A DNA stretch of 64,000 nt, taken from positions 16,529 to 80,528 of the forward strand of contig NZ_WHYR01000012.1 in NCBI RefSeq assembly GCF_009428905.1. Reading direction: 5' to 3'. A model generated the notes under the pieces. That model saw only the letters and a list, made by a program, of their open reading frames with translations, had not been told where the DNA came from and ran no database searches. The position numbers were made by a program, and so were the translations under genes. Below are positions 1-8,829 of the stretch, piece by piece (position 1 is the stretch's first letter; every line of letters starts with the position of its first letter). Source of the stretch: Desulfofundulus thermobenzoicus (GTDB taxonomy: Bacteria; Bacillota; Desulfotomaculia; Desulfotomaculales; Desulfovirgulaceae).

Positions 1-513
1 AAATGTTCCTGGCTGTGGTCACAACAGACCGAGAGGCTTTCCCGCCATGGGGCAAAAGGGCTGGAATGGGCTGGAAAAGTATGGATGTGAAAATTGGTGA
101 GAACAGGCTCCAGCCCTTGGGAGAGTAAGGGGGGAAGGTAATTGGAAATAAAATGTTCTCATTGAGAAAAATCATAACTTATATAGGGGCCTCTCGATCA
201 CCACTTTTTTAGATCTGATCGATCACCCCCCTATATACAGGGGTTTGCCTGTAACGATCAAAAAATGCGAACATTTAGCTGGAAATGGGTTTACATCCCT
301 TGTCTCCCAAGGGGTGAGACCTGTTACCACCGACACAGGTGTGAAAGAACATCATTGATGACCCCTTGGAAGGCAAGGGCTTTCGGAGCTATGCCGTCGC
401 ACCGGACAGGCCGGTTTGTTACCACCATTGAAAAACCCAGCAATGACGGGGGCTTTTGGGCTGGAAGCAAATGGTGTTTCTGGTTGGTAAGTTACGATTT
501 TCACAAATGGCAG
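1..513 (+). repeat. 513-bp duplicated promoter/leader, copy 1
   Basis: This segment is repeated almost perfectly at 4825-5337 (constant offset 4824, only a handful of substitutions) and the left end runs off the window. It contains an inverted TTCTC/GAGAA pair near 153-165, facing TATATAGGGG and CCCCCTATATA blocks around 180-240, and three CGATCA(CC) boxes at 195, 220 and 255. A transcribed-looking part follows with hairpins at 297-313 (CCCTTG/CAAGGG), 319-340 (ACCTGT/ACAGGT) and 363-379. Homology stops exactly at the ribosome site of the next gene. This reads as a regulatory cassette with a structured 5' leader; the regulator is unknown. Confidence 0.85.
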
Positions 514-524
514 AGGTGAGTTTT

Positions 525-1118
525 TTGTCAATTTTTGATGTTATTCGTAAACACGCGCTGGCTGAAGAAAAATGGGCTTTCGATGTCCTCTATTGCCCCC
601 GAAAAAGAGATTGCGGGTACTGGGTGGACGTCGCTGAGCTTTCCCAAGAACAACAGAGCAGGATACGGCAATTGTACTACGGCCAGTCCACCCGGGTGAT
701 GTGCCCTCAATGTCGGGAAAAAGTGATGCGGTACTATCAAACGACTGTCATTATTCATCGGTTTGAAGGGTTTATCTTAACTTTTCTCCATCGAGTGCAG
801 TTGCCCGACTATTCCATGGTCTATGACCACCACTGGGAAAACTGCTTGCAAAAAAGAAAGCCTTTCCTGCTTCTTCAGGCCAATGGACGGCTTTTTTCCG
901 TGGAGTACGACCTGGCCACGGTCCGGCGGCCGGACGGCTTTTTGCCCGCCGTCTCGGAAAAGCAATGGTACAGGGAAGTCTATCTTCCTTTTGCCGCTAA
1001 ATACGACCGGTATAAAGCCTTCTCCCCGGTGCGCGGGACCCTGTTCTGCGCGCCCGATAAGGCGTACGAAGCCGCCCGGGCCGTCCTGGCTTTTTGGAAA
1101 AGAGGTGCTGAAAAATGA
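525..1118 (+). CDS. Hypothetical zinc-finger-like protein
   Basis: I do not recognise the family. The TTG at 525 is preferred because GAGGTGA (514-520) lies just upstream; longer readings would start inside the duplicated leader. The 197-residue product has a CPRKRDC motif near residue 25 and a CPQC motif near residue 62, which could form one zinc site. The rest is basic and aromatic-rich (YRQLYYGQ, KYDRYKAF) without membrane segments. Its stop overlaps the start of the DinG-like helicase gene by four bases (ATGA), so the two are probably translationally coupled. It may be an accessory factor for that helicase, but this is inferred only from position. Confidence 0.7.
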   Translation: MSIFDVIRKHALAEEKWAFDVLYCPRKRDCGYWVDVAELSQEQQSRIRQLYYGQSTRVMCPQCREKVMRYYQTTVIIHRFEGFILTFLHRVQLPDYSMVYDHHWENCLQKRKPFLLLQANGRLFSVEYDLATVRRPDGFLPAVSEKQWYREVYLPFAAKYDRYKAFSPVRGTLFCAPDKAYEAARAVLAFWKRGAEK

Positions 1119-3298
1119 GCGGTATTTTAGCCGGATTAAAAGATACCGTGCCCGTCCGAGATCTGCCCGCCGCCGCGGAGGAAATCATGGCCGGGGCGCC
1201 GGGCCTCACGCCCCGTCCCGGCCAGCTTCGCATGGCCAAAGCTGTGGCCCGGCTTCTCGCTGGAGAATGGCCGGCCCTAGCGGTCGAAGCCGGGACGGGC
1301 ACGGGGAAGTCGCTGGCCTACCTGGTTCCCGCCATGCTTTGGACCGTGCGAGAGGGCAAACGAGTGATCGTGGCTACCCGGACGAAAAATTTGCAGACTC
1401 AGCTGGCTGAAAAGGATGCCCCGCTCGCCGCCGGGCTGGTTTCTGAATACCTCTCCCGTCCGAAACCGTCCGTAGCGGTGCTGAAGGGCAAGGGTAACTA
1501 TCTCTGCCCGGTGGTGCTGGAATTGGAGTTGAAAGAGGCCCTGAAGAAGGACCGCCGTGCCCGGTACGCCTGGCGGCGCGGCGGGGCAAAAAAAGGAAAC
1601 TGTCCGCCGCTTTCACCTAAGACGGTGTTCCTGGCCGCCCTCAAATTCTGGGCGGCGATCGGTGGAAGCGGGCAATTGGACGACTTGCCCGCCTGGCCCG
1701 GCATAGCGGCCGGCCAGAAAGAGCGGGAAACCTGGTTCTACTCAGTAAGCGCGGCGGCCGACGACGCCGCTTGCGTCCGGTGCAAGGTGGACTGTCCCTT
1801 CGCCCGGGCGAAAAAGGAAGCGGCTCGGGCGGAAGTGGTGATTACCAACCATGCGGTGGTCGCGGTGGACTGGATGCTCCGGATTAAAGCCGGAATATCC
1901 CTTTTCCACGGCAAGGAAGAGGCCCCGCCGGGAGTGCTGATTTTGGATGAGGCGCACAATTTCCCGGACTCGTTTCGGGGAACGCTGGAAGTTTCCTTTT
2001 CCCGGCACCGTTGGACCAGGCTGAGGGACGACTTGAAAAATTTCGTCAACGAAGCCACCGAGAGGATTTACAACGCTTCCTCCGGCGTGGAAAAAGCCGA
2101 ATTCGCCGAAAAAAACGGGCGGGACATGGCCGCTTTTGCTTTCCTGGCCGCCAGGGCGGACAGGCGGGTAGACGCTTTGTTCGCGAAGCGCTCTGCTGGT
2201 TCCGAAAGAGCGGCCGGAGAAGGTGACAGCCGCCGGGCCGCCATATTCCCGGAAGACGTGGGTGAAGCGGAGGAATGCGCTGCCGTCGCGCTGGAGGAAT
2301 TTTTGTTTGCAGCGGAAAGTGTCATGAGCCGCTATTTGGCCCGCCTCGCCGGAAGCGACGTGAACCTCGCCCGCAAGGCGGAGCGGTTGTTCGACCGCAT
2401 GGATGCCGCGCGGGAAGCGGTCGAGCGGGCCGTTTTGCTTCTCGGCCATTACCGGGAAGGCGGAAATGACGCTTGCTGGTTTGAAAAATCGTCGTTCCGC
2501 GCCGCGCCGGTAAAGCTCCAGGAATACTTTCCCGATCTGTGGCGTCTCTATCCGGGCGGAACGGTGTTCACCAGCGCTACATTGTTTCCCTTCCCCCAAT
2601 CAGAAGGGTTCCGGTGGTTTCTGAGGGAATTCGCCCTGCCCGGCGGCGCCGCATGCGGCGCTGTGGAAAGCCCCTTCGATTATGACAGGCAGCTGAGTCT
2701 TTATATTCCGACCGACGACTGCCTTCAACCCAAGAGCGGGGACAAGCCGCGTAAACTCGCCGAGTTGGTGGCGCGGGTGGCCAATTTCACCCCTGGGGGC
2801 GTGCTGGTGCTGTGCACGTCGTTTAAAGAGATGCGGGCGGTCGCCAATTTTCTGGCGACCGAATACGCTACCGGGCGGACGTTGCTTGTCCAGGGTGACG
2901 CCGGCAAAGCTGAGCTGGTGCGGCGTTTCTCCATTGACGGGCGGGCGATCTTGATTGGCGTGGACAGTTTTTGGGAAGGCGTCGATTTCCCCGGGGACAT
3001 GCTTACGGCGGTAGTCATTTCGAAACTCCCCTTCCCGGTGCCCGACGATCCAATAATCGAGGCACTTACTTACATGGCAGGCGGCGGTTGGCCCGCTTTT
3101 CAAAAAATAAGCCTTCCCATATGCGCCACCAGGTTGAGGCAGGGCGTCGGGCGGCTGATCCGGCGGGAAACGGATACGGGGATGGTTATCATAGCGGATC
3201 CCAGACTGCCCAGAAAATATGAAAAACTGTTCGCTGTATTGCCGGCCGAACCCCAGGTCGGCTTGATTTTTGGGAGAAGGGAAAAGAAAACGGGCTAA
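1115..3298 (+). CDS. dinG: DinG/XPD-like ATP-dependent DNA helicase
   Basis: This is a superfamily 2 helicase of the DinG/XPD branch, expected to unwind 5'-tailed DNA, D-loops and R-loops in the cytoplasm. Walker A (AGTGTGKS) is near residue 58 and the DEAH box (LILDEAHNF) near 275. Four cysteines in the usual iron-sulfur spacing are visible: one in NYLCP near 130 and three in CVRCKVDCP near 220. The C-terminal helicase half contains GVDSFWEGVDFPG and the terminal motif VGRLIRR. The length (727 aa) is normal and no exonuclease domain is fused. It overlaps the upstream gene by ATGA and forms a two-gene unit under the first leader copy. Confidence 0.93.
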   Translation: MSGILAGLKDTVPVRDLPAAAEEIMAGAPGLTPRPGQLRMAKAVARLLAGEWPALAVEAGTGTGKSLAYLVPAMLWTVREGKRVIVATRTKNLQTQLAEKDAPLAAGLVSEYLSRPKPSVAVLKGKGNYLCPVVLELELKEALKKDRRARYAWRRGGAKKGNCPPLSPKTVFLAALKFWAAIGGSGQLDDLPAWPGIAAGQKERETWFYSVSAAADDAACVRCKVDCPFARAKKEAARAEVVITNHAVVAVDWMLRIKAGISLFHGKEEAPPGVLILDEAHNFPDSFRGTLEVSFSRHRWTRLRDDLKNFVNEATERIYNASSGVEKAEFAEKNGRDMAAFAFLAARADRRVDALFAKRSAGSERAAGEGDSRRAAIFPEDVGEAEECAAVALEEFLFAAESVMSRYLARLAGSDVNLARKAERLFDRMDAAREAVERAVLLLGHYREGGNDACWFEKSSFRAAPVKLQEYFPDLWRLYPGGTVFTSATLFPFPQSEGFRWFLREFALPGGAACGAVESPFDYDRQLSLYIPTDDCLQPKSGDKPRKLAELVARVANFTPGGVLVLCTSFKEMRAVANFLATEYATGRTLLVQGDAGKAELVRRFSIDGRAILIGVDSFWEGVDFPGDMLTAVVISKLPFPVPDDPIIEALTYMAGGGWPAFQKISLPICATRLRQGVGRLIRRETDTGMVIIADPRLPRKYEKLFAVLPAEPQVGLIFGRREKKTG

Positions 3299-3323
3299 CT
3301 TCAGTGGTTCGCTTTATGAATTT

Positions 3324-3710
3324 CCGCCGGGAATACACCTGAATTTATTTAAATGTACTAAGGTCAGGTGATGAAAGGCGGCCAGGTTGATTATCCGCAG
3401 CGGTGCTGACGGAGAGGTTGTTGGAGCCTGGCCGCAATATACCGGCGGGCTAAACCCCGGCTGCCTGGTAACAGGGCGGCTTCCCCGGCGGGTGGGATGC
3501 AGGTGATCGTCTGAACCGTAGGGGGCGGGCCGTGTTGGCGCGGCCCAATGGGTGAGTTGATGAAGTCTGGCAGAAATGTACGGGCTGAGATGAAACCCGA
3601 CGGAACCGGACGTGAACCCGCAAGGGCACGTAATTCCCGGGGAACTCTGGGTGGGTTCGGGGTGTTCCCTCTGGGGGAATCCTCCGAATTCATTCGGGGG
3701 AGGACGTCAA
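3324..3710 (+). mobile_element. TnpB-less miniature IS200/IS605-type element
   Basis: The left end (3324-3351, CCGCCGGGAAT, six variable bases, GAATTTATTTA) matches the left end of the TnpB element at 24711-24738. The right part (3536-3710) matches 25802-25981 of that element, including the terminal hairpin CCTCCGAAT/ATTCGGGGG and the ending GGACGTCAA. No transposase or TnpB coding sequence lies between, so this is an internally deleted, MITE-like derivative that kept both ends and the RNA-encoding right end. It fills the gap between dinG and the BRO pseudogene, and no other gene is seen there. Confidence 0.8.
3536..3710 (+). ncRNA. Probable omega (reRNA) region of deleted TnpB element
   Basis: The sequence is closely conserved with the region downstream of the intact tnpB at 24741-25700, beginning at GGCCCAATGGGTGAG and ending at the right-end hairpin. 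In TnpB elements this 3' region is transcribed as the guide RNA scaffold, and the bases after the right end (from 3711, GAGATGGCTTTCTCC) would act as guide. Retention of the scaffold without its nuclease is notable. Expression is not shown by sequence alone. Confidence 0.6.
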
Positions 3711-3801
3711 GAGATGGCTTTCTCCAATATACCGACAAACTGGAGGGCAGGCGTTTCAGCCGATGGTCTGAAAACTTTTTCGGAAAGGAGATGCGGCTTC
3801 C

Positions 3802-4722
3802 GTGAACATGGCTTTAGAAATCTTTCGAGACAAAACTGTCCGATTTATACGCAACGATGGAAACGAAATATGGGTTCCTGTCAATGATGTAGCGGATGCC
3901 ATTGGTTATGACCGTGAAGTATTGCGTCGGTTAGTTCATAGAAACATGGATCTATTTAAGAACTATTGTTCCCTCGTCATTATAGTCTTGGAATGAATTG
4001 GTAATAGAGAGGTACTTTGTGTTAATCGTGACGGATTAGTTGCTTTATTGGTTAAAATCACTGCCAACCGGATTAAAGACGATAATCGTCGTCAGATAGT
4101 CCTTGAATTTCAGAAATGGGCAATCGAGACAATCAGCAAAATTTTGGCCGGCGAATATAAGCCAGAAGAATTCCAGCCCTGGGCCGCCATACTGCGGGAA
4201 CACCTGGAAGCCGCAAAAGCGTTAATCGAAGTCACTGGCGTCAAACCCGGTATTGCCTATGCTGTTGCTATTGAGGCCGCCGAAAAAGAGACCGGGCGGT
4301 CGCTTGAGTCGTATAAAAAGCTTTTTTCTTCAGCAACAGCAAAAACCGAAGAAAAACCTGTACCAGCGACAACGGAGGAAAATATCCTGGACATTATCCG
4401 CGACTATATCCATAAAAATAGAGAGAGAATCTATGGATTCGGCACTGAACTCGCTGAAACCCCAACCAATCCAGTGAAGTGGATGGGCGCCAAAAGCAAA
4501 GTGAACAAAGAAGAATGCATTGTACTTTTTGAACGTGCGTTAGCCAAGGCTTTAACCCGGCATAATTTGGACATCACACAGGTAAAAAGAACGCTGAAAT
4601 CGGCGGGGCTGATCATAACGCGGAAGGAGGGTCACAAGGAGCGTTTCGGAATCAAAATCCACAAAAGGGATCTGCAGGGCAGTGGGCTGGCTTTTCCCGT
4701 CAATTCGCTGTTTTTGCACTGA
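3802..4722 (+). pseudogene. BRO-N phage antirepressor-like gene with in-frame stop
   Basis: The N-terminal part (EIFRDKTVRFIRNDGNEIWVP, then VNDVADAIGYD) is a BRO-N/antirepressor domain. A TGA at 3994-3996 interrupts it. Reading on in the same frame gives VNRDGLVALL and then KITANRIKDDNRRQIVLEFQ, the expected continuation of that domain. The remaining ~220 codons form a long C-terminal region without stops. A single nonsense change therefore splits an otherwise open frame of about 306 codons. The GTG at 3802 follows AAAGGAG at 3786. The downstream half could restart at the TTG at 4048, but without an intact BRO domain. It sits between two mobile segments, in keeping with a phage origin. Confidence 0.75.
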
Positions 4723-4824
4723 TCCTTGCTCTCAAAATCACAAGCATCCCATAAATGGAAAAGCTGCCCATCCCAATTTTCCGCGCCGTTGCTGGTTTTT
4801 TGGCTCTGTTCCCACTGGCCCCGA
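4723..4824. other. Gap before second leader copy
   Basis: This 102-bp spacer separates the end of the BRO-like frame from the second copy of the duplicated leader. It has no convincing gene, promoter or terminator. It may belong to the repeat unit, but the first copy is cut by the window edge, so this cannot be tested here. Confidence 0.5.
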
Positions 4825-5337
4825 AAATGTTCCTGGCTGTGGTCACAACAGACCGAGAGGCTTTCCCGCCATGGGGCAAAAGGGCTGGAATGGGCTGGAA
4901 AAGTATGGATGTGAAAATTGGTGAGAACAGGCTCCAGCCCTTGGGAGAGTAAGGGGGAATGGTAATTGGAAATAAAATGTTCTCATTGAGAAAAATCATA
5001 ACTTATATAGGGGCCTCTCGATCACCACTTTTTTAGATCTGATCGATCACCCCCCTATATACAGGGGTTTGCCTGTAACGATCAAAAAATGCGAACATTT
5101 AGCTGGAAATGGGTTTACATCCCTTGTCTCCCAAGGGGTGAGACCTGTTACCACCGACACAGGTGTGAAAGAACATCATTGATGACCCCTTGGAAGGCAA
5201 GGGCTTTCGGAGCTATGCCGTCGTACCGGACAGGCCGGTTTGTTACCACCATTGAAAAACCCAGCAATGACTGGGGCTTTTGGGCTGGAAGCAAATGGTG
5301 TTTCTGGTTGGTAAGTTACGATTTTCACAAATGGCAG
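4825..5337 (+). repeat. 513-bp duplicated promoter/leader, copy 2
   Basis: This is the second copy of the segment at 1-513, here driving the DNA polymerase gene. It keeps the CGATCA boxes (5019, 5044, 5079) and the hairpins at 5121-5137 and 5143-5164. A late hairpin CCCAG/CTGGG at 5260-5275 followed by CTTTT is perfect here but damaged in copy 1, so it could be an attenuator active in only one copy. An 87-codon open frame runs through this copy in frame with the polymerase; its counterpart in copy 1 is 84 codons. Neither looks protein-like. Confidence 0.85.
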
Positions 5338-5349
5338 GGGGTTGGTAAA

Positions 5350-7998
5350 ATGCCCGGTTTACTTGTTGCTTTTCCTTTTTTCCCCTCGTTAGTGAACGAT
5401 TCCTTGCCACTGGAGGAAATGTTCGCCGCCGCCGTGGATGTGGTCCGTAGGGAAACCTCCGCCGCGGCCGCCCGTTGGGCGAAAGAAGCCGCCCCGGAAC
5501 TTTGGGCGGCGATCGGCGAGGCTGAAAAAGCCGTGGACGCCGCATACCGGAAAAATGACCGCCAGGCCGTGATTGAAGCCTGCCGCGAGTACATCCTGGC
5601 TTGGCGGGCCATAGCCCGGGCTCACGCTGCCGCCGCGGCCGGCGCCGGCGAGGATGGGGTTAATGAAACTTCGGAGACGGAACCCATCGAAGACTTTTCT
5701 CCCGCAGATCCGCATGGCGTTTTTGTTGGTTTTGATGAGTGCGCAAATTTGCGCGGCATTTCTTTTGAATCTTTCAAGAAAGACGCTGACAATCTTGGAA
5801 ATAAGAATCTACTCAATATTGGTGCCCCCGGACAAGGTAAAGAAGTTTACGTAAAACAGCTCGGTAATGAAGACCCGGCGTCCGGCAAGGCGAGCGCTCC
5901 CGTCGTCGCCGGAACCCGCGCGGAGGCCCGGTTTGATGCAAATGGGCAGATGACCCTGTTTGCTACTCCGAAACCTGAACCGCCGGCCCGAATGGAGCAG
6001 GCGGACCTGTCCGGCTGGCAGGCCTGGCTGGACCGGACGGAAATAATCCGAGTCGCAGGCCTGGAAGCGTGGCGCTCCGTTCTGGCCGGAGCGCGGCGGG
6101 CCGGGATATGCGGGCTGGACACCGAGACTACCGGCCTCGATCCATTGCAAGACGAAATCCGTCTGGTTCAGCTGGCCCTCCCGGTTTACCCGGAAACGGG
6201 CCGCTTGACCGCCCGGGACGGCAAAGGCCCGGAACCAGGCGGCAAGGTGAAAAGCCACGTGTTGGACATGTTCTCCCTTCCGGAGGCCGAGCGCCGGGAA
6301 GTCCTGGAGGACCTGGCCGGGTTGCTGGCCGACGGTTCGGTGGTGAAAATTTTTCACAATGCTAAATTTGACCTGGCGTTCATCCGTGCTGGCTTGGGGC
6401 GCCGCATTGAAGTGAACAGGATATTCGATACCATGCTGGCCAGTCAGTTGGCGTGGGCCGGGTTCTATAGGCTGGAAGTATCCGAAAAGGCCACGAAAAA
6501 CAGGCTGAAAGAAGTGTATCCCCATCATCGTCTCGCTGACTTGGCCAAGCGGCATCTCGATCTGGATCTGGACAAGACGGAGCAAGCCGGTGATTGGTCG
6601 GCCAAGGTCCTGTTTCAGAAGCAAATACAGTATGCCGGGTTGGACGCGGCTGTTCTCCTTCCGGTATATGAAATCGTGAATGAGCTTATCAGCAGGAATG
6701 GGTTGGAAAAAGCGGCGGAGTTGGAGTTTTCCAGCCTTCCCGCCATAGTGGAACTGGAATTGAACGGCATGCTTTTCGACGCGGCGGCGGCCCGAGAAAT
6801 GTTGGCCAAAATATCGGCGGAACGGGACGACTTGAAAAAGCGGCTTGTGGAAATGGCTGAAAATGCTGGATTCAGGGCGATTCCGAAGAAATCCATGAAA
6901 AATTACTCGCCGGACCTGAATCCTTCCAGCCAGGACGATGTTTTGCGGTGCCTTGCGAAAATGGGGTATGTTGTTTCGGATACACGAGACGAAACGCTGC
7001 AAGACCTTGAAAAGGCGGGTTGTGAATTTGCCGCGGGTATTCTCCGTTATCGGGAAAGGGCGAAGAAGGCGAAATTCCTGGAAGAATGGTTAGATAAACA
7101 AAGCTCTGACGGCAGGATAAGGGCTAGTTACTGGCAGCTCAACCCGCACGCGGTCGGCCGGCTTTCCAGTTCATCGCCAAACCTTCAACAGTGTCCCCGC
7201 GGCAAGGAATTTAGGCGTTTGTTCGTTGCTCCCGCCGGGTGCAAGCTGGTGCTTGCCGACTACAGTGGGATAGAACTTAGAATTATGGCCTGGCTTTCTG
7301 GGGACAAAACCATGATCCAGGCTTTTTGCGACGGCAAAGACTTGCATCGGCTAACGGCGGCGGCTACGTCCGGGAAAGACCCCGAAAATGTGAGCAAAGA
7401 AGAAAGGCAGGCGGCCAAAGCCGTGAACTTCGGCCTGATCTACGGCTGCGGTCCCGGCAGGTTGCAACAAAGCGCAAAGTACGATTACGGCGTCGAAATG
7501 TCCGAATTGGAAGCACGCCGGGCCAGGGAAGCTTTTTTCCGAAAATATCCCGGCATAGCTGAATGGCACCAAAAACAAAAAGCGCTCATGTCGAAACCTG
7601 AGCCGCATTGGTTCCACCATATCAAGCAAGGGTTTTTTACCTTGCGTCTCGTTTCCGTGCGCACAGCCAGCGGCCGGAAACGGGTTTGGCCCAATTACGA
7701 GAAGCGTACACAAGCCCGATTTACCATGCTGGCGAACACGCCGGACCAGGGGACCGGCGCGGACATGATTAAGCGCGCGCTGGCGCGGGTTTACGCCGGT
7801 TTGCTGGAGCGCGGGTGGGAAGACGTGAAGATAGTGGAATCGGTGCACGATGAACTGGGCCTTGAATGTCCGGAAAATATGGCCGGAGAGATACGTGATT
7901 TTCTGGTCGCCGAAATGGCGGCAGCTGGCGAGGAATTTATTTCTCCCGTGCCGGTGGAAGTGGAAGCCGGTATTGGAAACAGTTGGGCGGAAAAATAG
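5350..7998 (+). CDS. polA: Family A DNA polymerase with 3'-5' exonuclease
   Basis: This is a DNA polymerase I-type enzyme of 882 residues. The exonuclease domain shows ExoI (GLDTETTGLDP, ~residue 255) and IFHNAKFDLAF (~335). The polymerase domain has motif A (LADYSGIELRIMAW, ~637), motif B (AAKAVNFGLIYG, ~695) and motif C (VHDEL, ~831), so the catalytic aspartates and lysine are present. There is no 5'-3' nuclease domain. The N-terminal ~150 residues are alanine-rich and unlike standard PolI. The ATG at 5350 is chosen because the 87-codon upstream extension lies almost wholly inside the duplicated leader; GGGGG precedes it. It probably replicates or repairs the element's own DNA. Confidence 0.93.
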   Translation: MPGLLVAFPFFPSLVNDSLPLEEMFAAAVDVVRRETSAAAARWAKEAAPELWAAIGEAEKAVDAAYRKNDRQAVIEACREYILAWRAIARAHAAAAAGAGEDGVNETSETEPIEDFSPADPHGVFVGFDECANLRGISFESFKKDADNLGNKNLLNIGAPGQGKEVYVKQLGNEDPASGKASAPVVAGTRAEARFDANGQMTLFATPKPEPPARMEQADLSGWQAWLDRTEIIRVAGLEAWRSVLAGARRAGICGLDTETTGLDPLQDEIRLVQLALPVYPETGRLTARDGKGPEPGGKVKSHVLDMFSLPEAERREVLEDLAGLLADGSVVKIFHNAKFDLAFIRAGLGRRIEVNRIFDTMLASQLAWAGFYRLEVSEKATKNRLKEVYPHHRLADLAKRHLDLDLDKTEQAGDWSAKVLFQKQIQYAGLDAAVLLPVYEIVNELISRNGLEKAAELEFSSLPAIVELELNGMLFDAAAAREMLAKISAERDDLKKRLVEMAENAGFRAIPKKSMKNYSPDLNPSSQDDVLRCLAKMGYVVSDTRDETLQDLEKAGCEFAAGILRYRERAKKAKFLEEWLDKQSSDGRIRASYWQLNPHAVGRLSSSSPNLQQCPRGKEFRRLFVAPAGCKLVLADYSGIELRIMAWLSGDKTMIQAFCDGKDLHRLTAAATSGKDPENVSKEERQAAKAVNFGLIYGCGPGRLQQSAKYDYGVEMSELEARRAREAFFRKYPGIAEWHQKQKALMSKPEPHWFHHIKQGFFTLRLVSVRTASGRKRVWPNYEKRTQARFTMLANTPDQGTGADMIKRALARVYAGLLERGWEDVKIVESVHDELGLECPENMAGEIRDFLVAEMAAAGEEFISPVPVEVEAGIGNSWAEK

Positions 7999-8027
7999 AC
8001 CCGCCTGTGTTTTGTTTAGAGGCGGGT
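7999..8027 (-). terminator. Rho-independent terminator of the toxin-antitoxin operon
   Basis: The 8-bp stem ACCCGCCT/AGGCGGGT lies between the convergent polymerase and toxin genes. On the minus strand it is followed by CTATTTTTC, so it mainly terminates the toxin-antitoxin transcript. It overlaps the last codons of the toxin gene. Confidence 0.65.
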
Positions 8028-8378
8028 GTTCAGTAACTTACCGATAAGTTCAAGTTCTTTTCCTGTCATTTCACGGTATTCCGCGATACGTCTGGCGGCG
8101 GTCTTGAACACTCCAAGTCCTTCTCGTTTTCCTACAGCTATTACGGCAACAAATATGGTTTCTTTTCTGACTTGGTACACAATCCGGTAACCTCGAACAG
8201 GGGTCAATTTGCGTAAGCCGCTTAAATCGATGCCTGTTTTTTCGCCCAATGGTTTGCCGTATTCAAGAGGATTTGTTTCTAGTTTGGTGACCGCTTTTAA
8301 CACTTTCAATCTGACGCCTTTATCCAGGTTTTCAATGTCCTCAACCGCTTCCGGGAGCCATTTAACTGTCCACTTCAT
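8016..8378 (-). CDS. ParE/RelE-family toxin
   Basis: This small basic protein (120 aa) has the RelE/ParE pattern: an N-terminal helical region (PEAVEDIENLDKGVRLKVLKAV), then GLRKLTPVRGYRIVYQV and a beta-strand region ending in VIAVGKREG. RelE family toxins cleave ribosome-bound mRNA whereas ParE members poison gyrase; the sequence does not settle which. The length is slightly above the usual 85-100 aa owing to a C-terminal extension (AEYREMTGKELELIGKLL). The start overlaps the end of the antitoxin gene by 17 bases, so the two form one operon that helps stabilise the element. Confidence 0.85.
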   Translation of the reverse strand: MKWTVKWLPEAVEDIENLDKGVRLKVLKAVTKLETNPLEYGKPLGEKTGIDLSGLRKLTPVRGYRIVYQVRKETIFVAVIAVGKREGLGVFKTAARRIAEYREMTGKELELIGKLLNTRL

Positions 8379-8724
8379 CGTCGGGGACCTCCGCCAATTC
8401 TTCGCGGGTCACATTGAATCGTTTCAGTACATCGTTCATTGCCACCAGCGACTTCGGGGATTTGGAATGTTCAATGAGACGGCGCATGGCCAGGACGGCG
8501 AAGTAAATTTCTTCCGCTTTTTGCTCTTCAAGCAAGAGCTCACGGTAATCGTCCAGGCTCATCAGTACTGCTTCCACTTCTTGTTCCCTGGTAATGAAAA
8601 TCGGCTTTTTTTGGGCTTTGTCCAGGTACGAACCGAGGTTCTTGCTGAGTTTGGATGATGAAACCAATTGGGAAGGACTGAAAAGCACAGGATCGTCACG
8701 TTCATTCATGATATTTGTACTCAA
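8362..8724 (-). CDS. Phd/YefM-type antitoxin
   Basis: The partner of the ParE/RelE-like toxin. A Phd/YefM DNA-binding core is visible (SSSKLSKNLGSYLDKAQKKP, followed by IFITREQEVEAVLMSLDDY), and the acidic tail (RFNVTREELAEVPDDEVDS) would wrap the toxin. The frame is open back to 8784, but the apparent promoter -10 box (8773-8778) overlaps that start, so an internal start is needed. The TTG at 8724, eleven bases after AAAGGAG, is preferred; the ATG at 8709 is the alternative. At 120 aa it is longer than most Phd proteins because of the extended C-terminus. Confidence 0.8.
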   Translation of the reverse strand: MSTNIMNERDDPVLFSPSQLVSSSKLSKNLGSYLDKAQKKPIFITREQEVEAVLMSLDDYRELLLEEQKAEEIYFAVLAMRRLIEHSKSPKSLVAMNDVLKRFNVTREELAEVPDDEVDS

Positions 8725-8761
8725 CTCCTCTGCAACTCCTTTCCGTAAATATTTTATGAAT

Positions 8762-8801
8762 ATGATACGTATATTATACATCACTTAAACCCGTATTTAA
8801 A
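8762..8801 (-). promoter_or_regulatory. Toxin-antitoxin promoter and operator
   Basis: Read on the minus strand, a TATAAT -10 box (8773-8778) lies 17 bases from a weak TTTAAA -35 (8796-8801). The -10 is embedded in an imperfect palindrome centred on ATACGTAT (about 8762-8780), the expected place for antitoxin autorepression. The site also faces the divergent helicase gene. Confidence 0.6.
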
Positions 8802-8829
8802 GATATTTTTAGTTAGGGCGGTGCTGTCC

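Noticed and set aside
265..519. Open frame in the first leader copy, similar to a longer in-frame extension of the polymerase gene
   Set aside because: The same frame occurs in both leader copies upstream of unrelated genes. It has no ribosome site and an unusual Trp/Cys-rich, protein-unlike composition, so it is leader sequence that happens to be open.
3994..3996. TGA as a selenocysteine codon in the BRO-like gene
   Set aside because: There is no conserved Cys position in BRO-N domains here and no SECIS-like hairpin directly behind it; a nonsense mutation is simpler.
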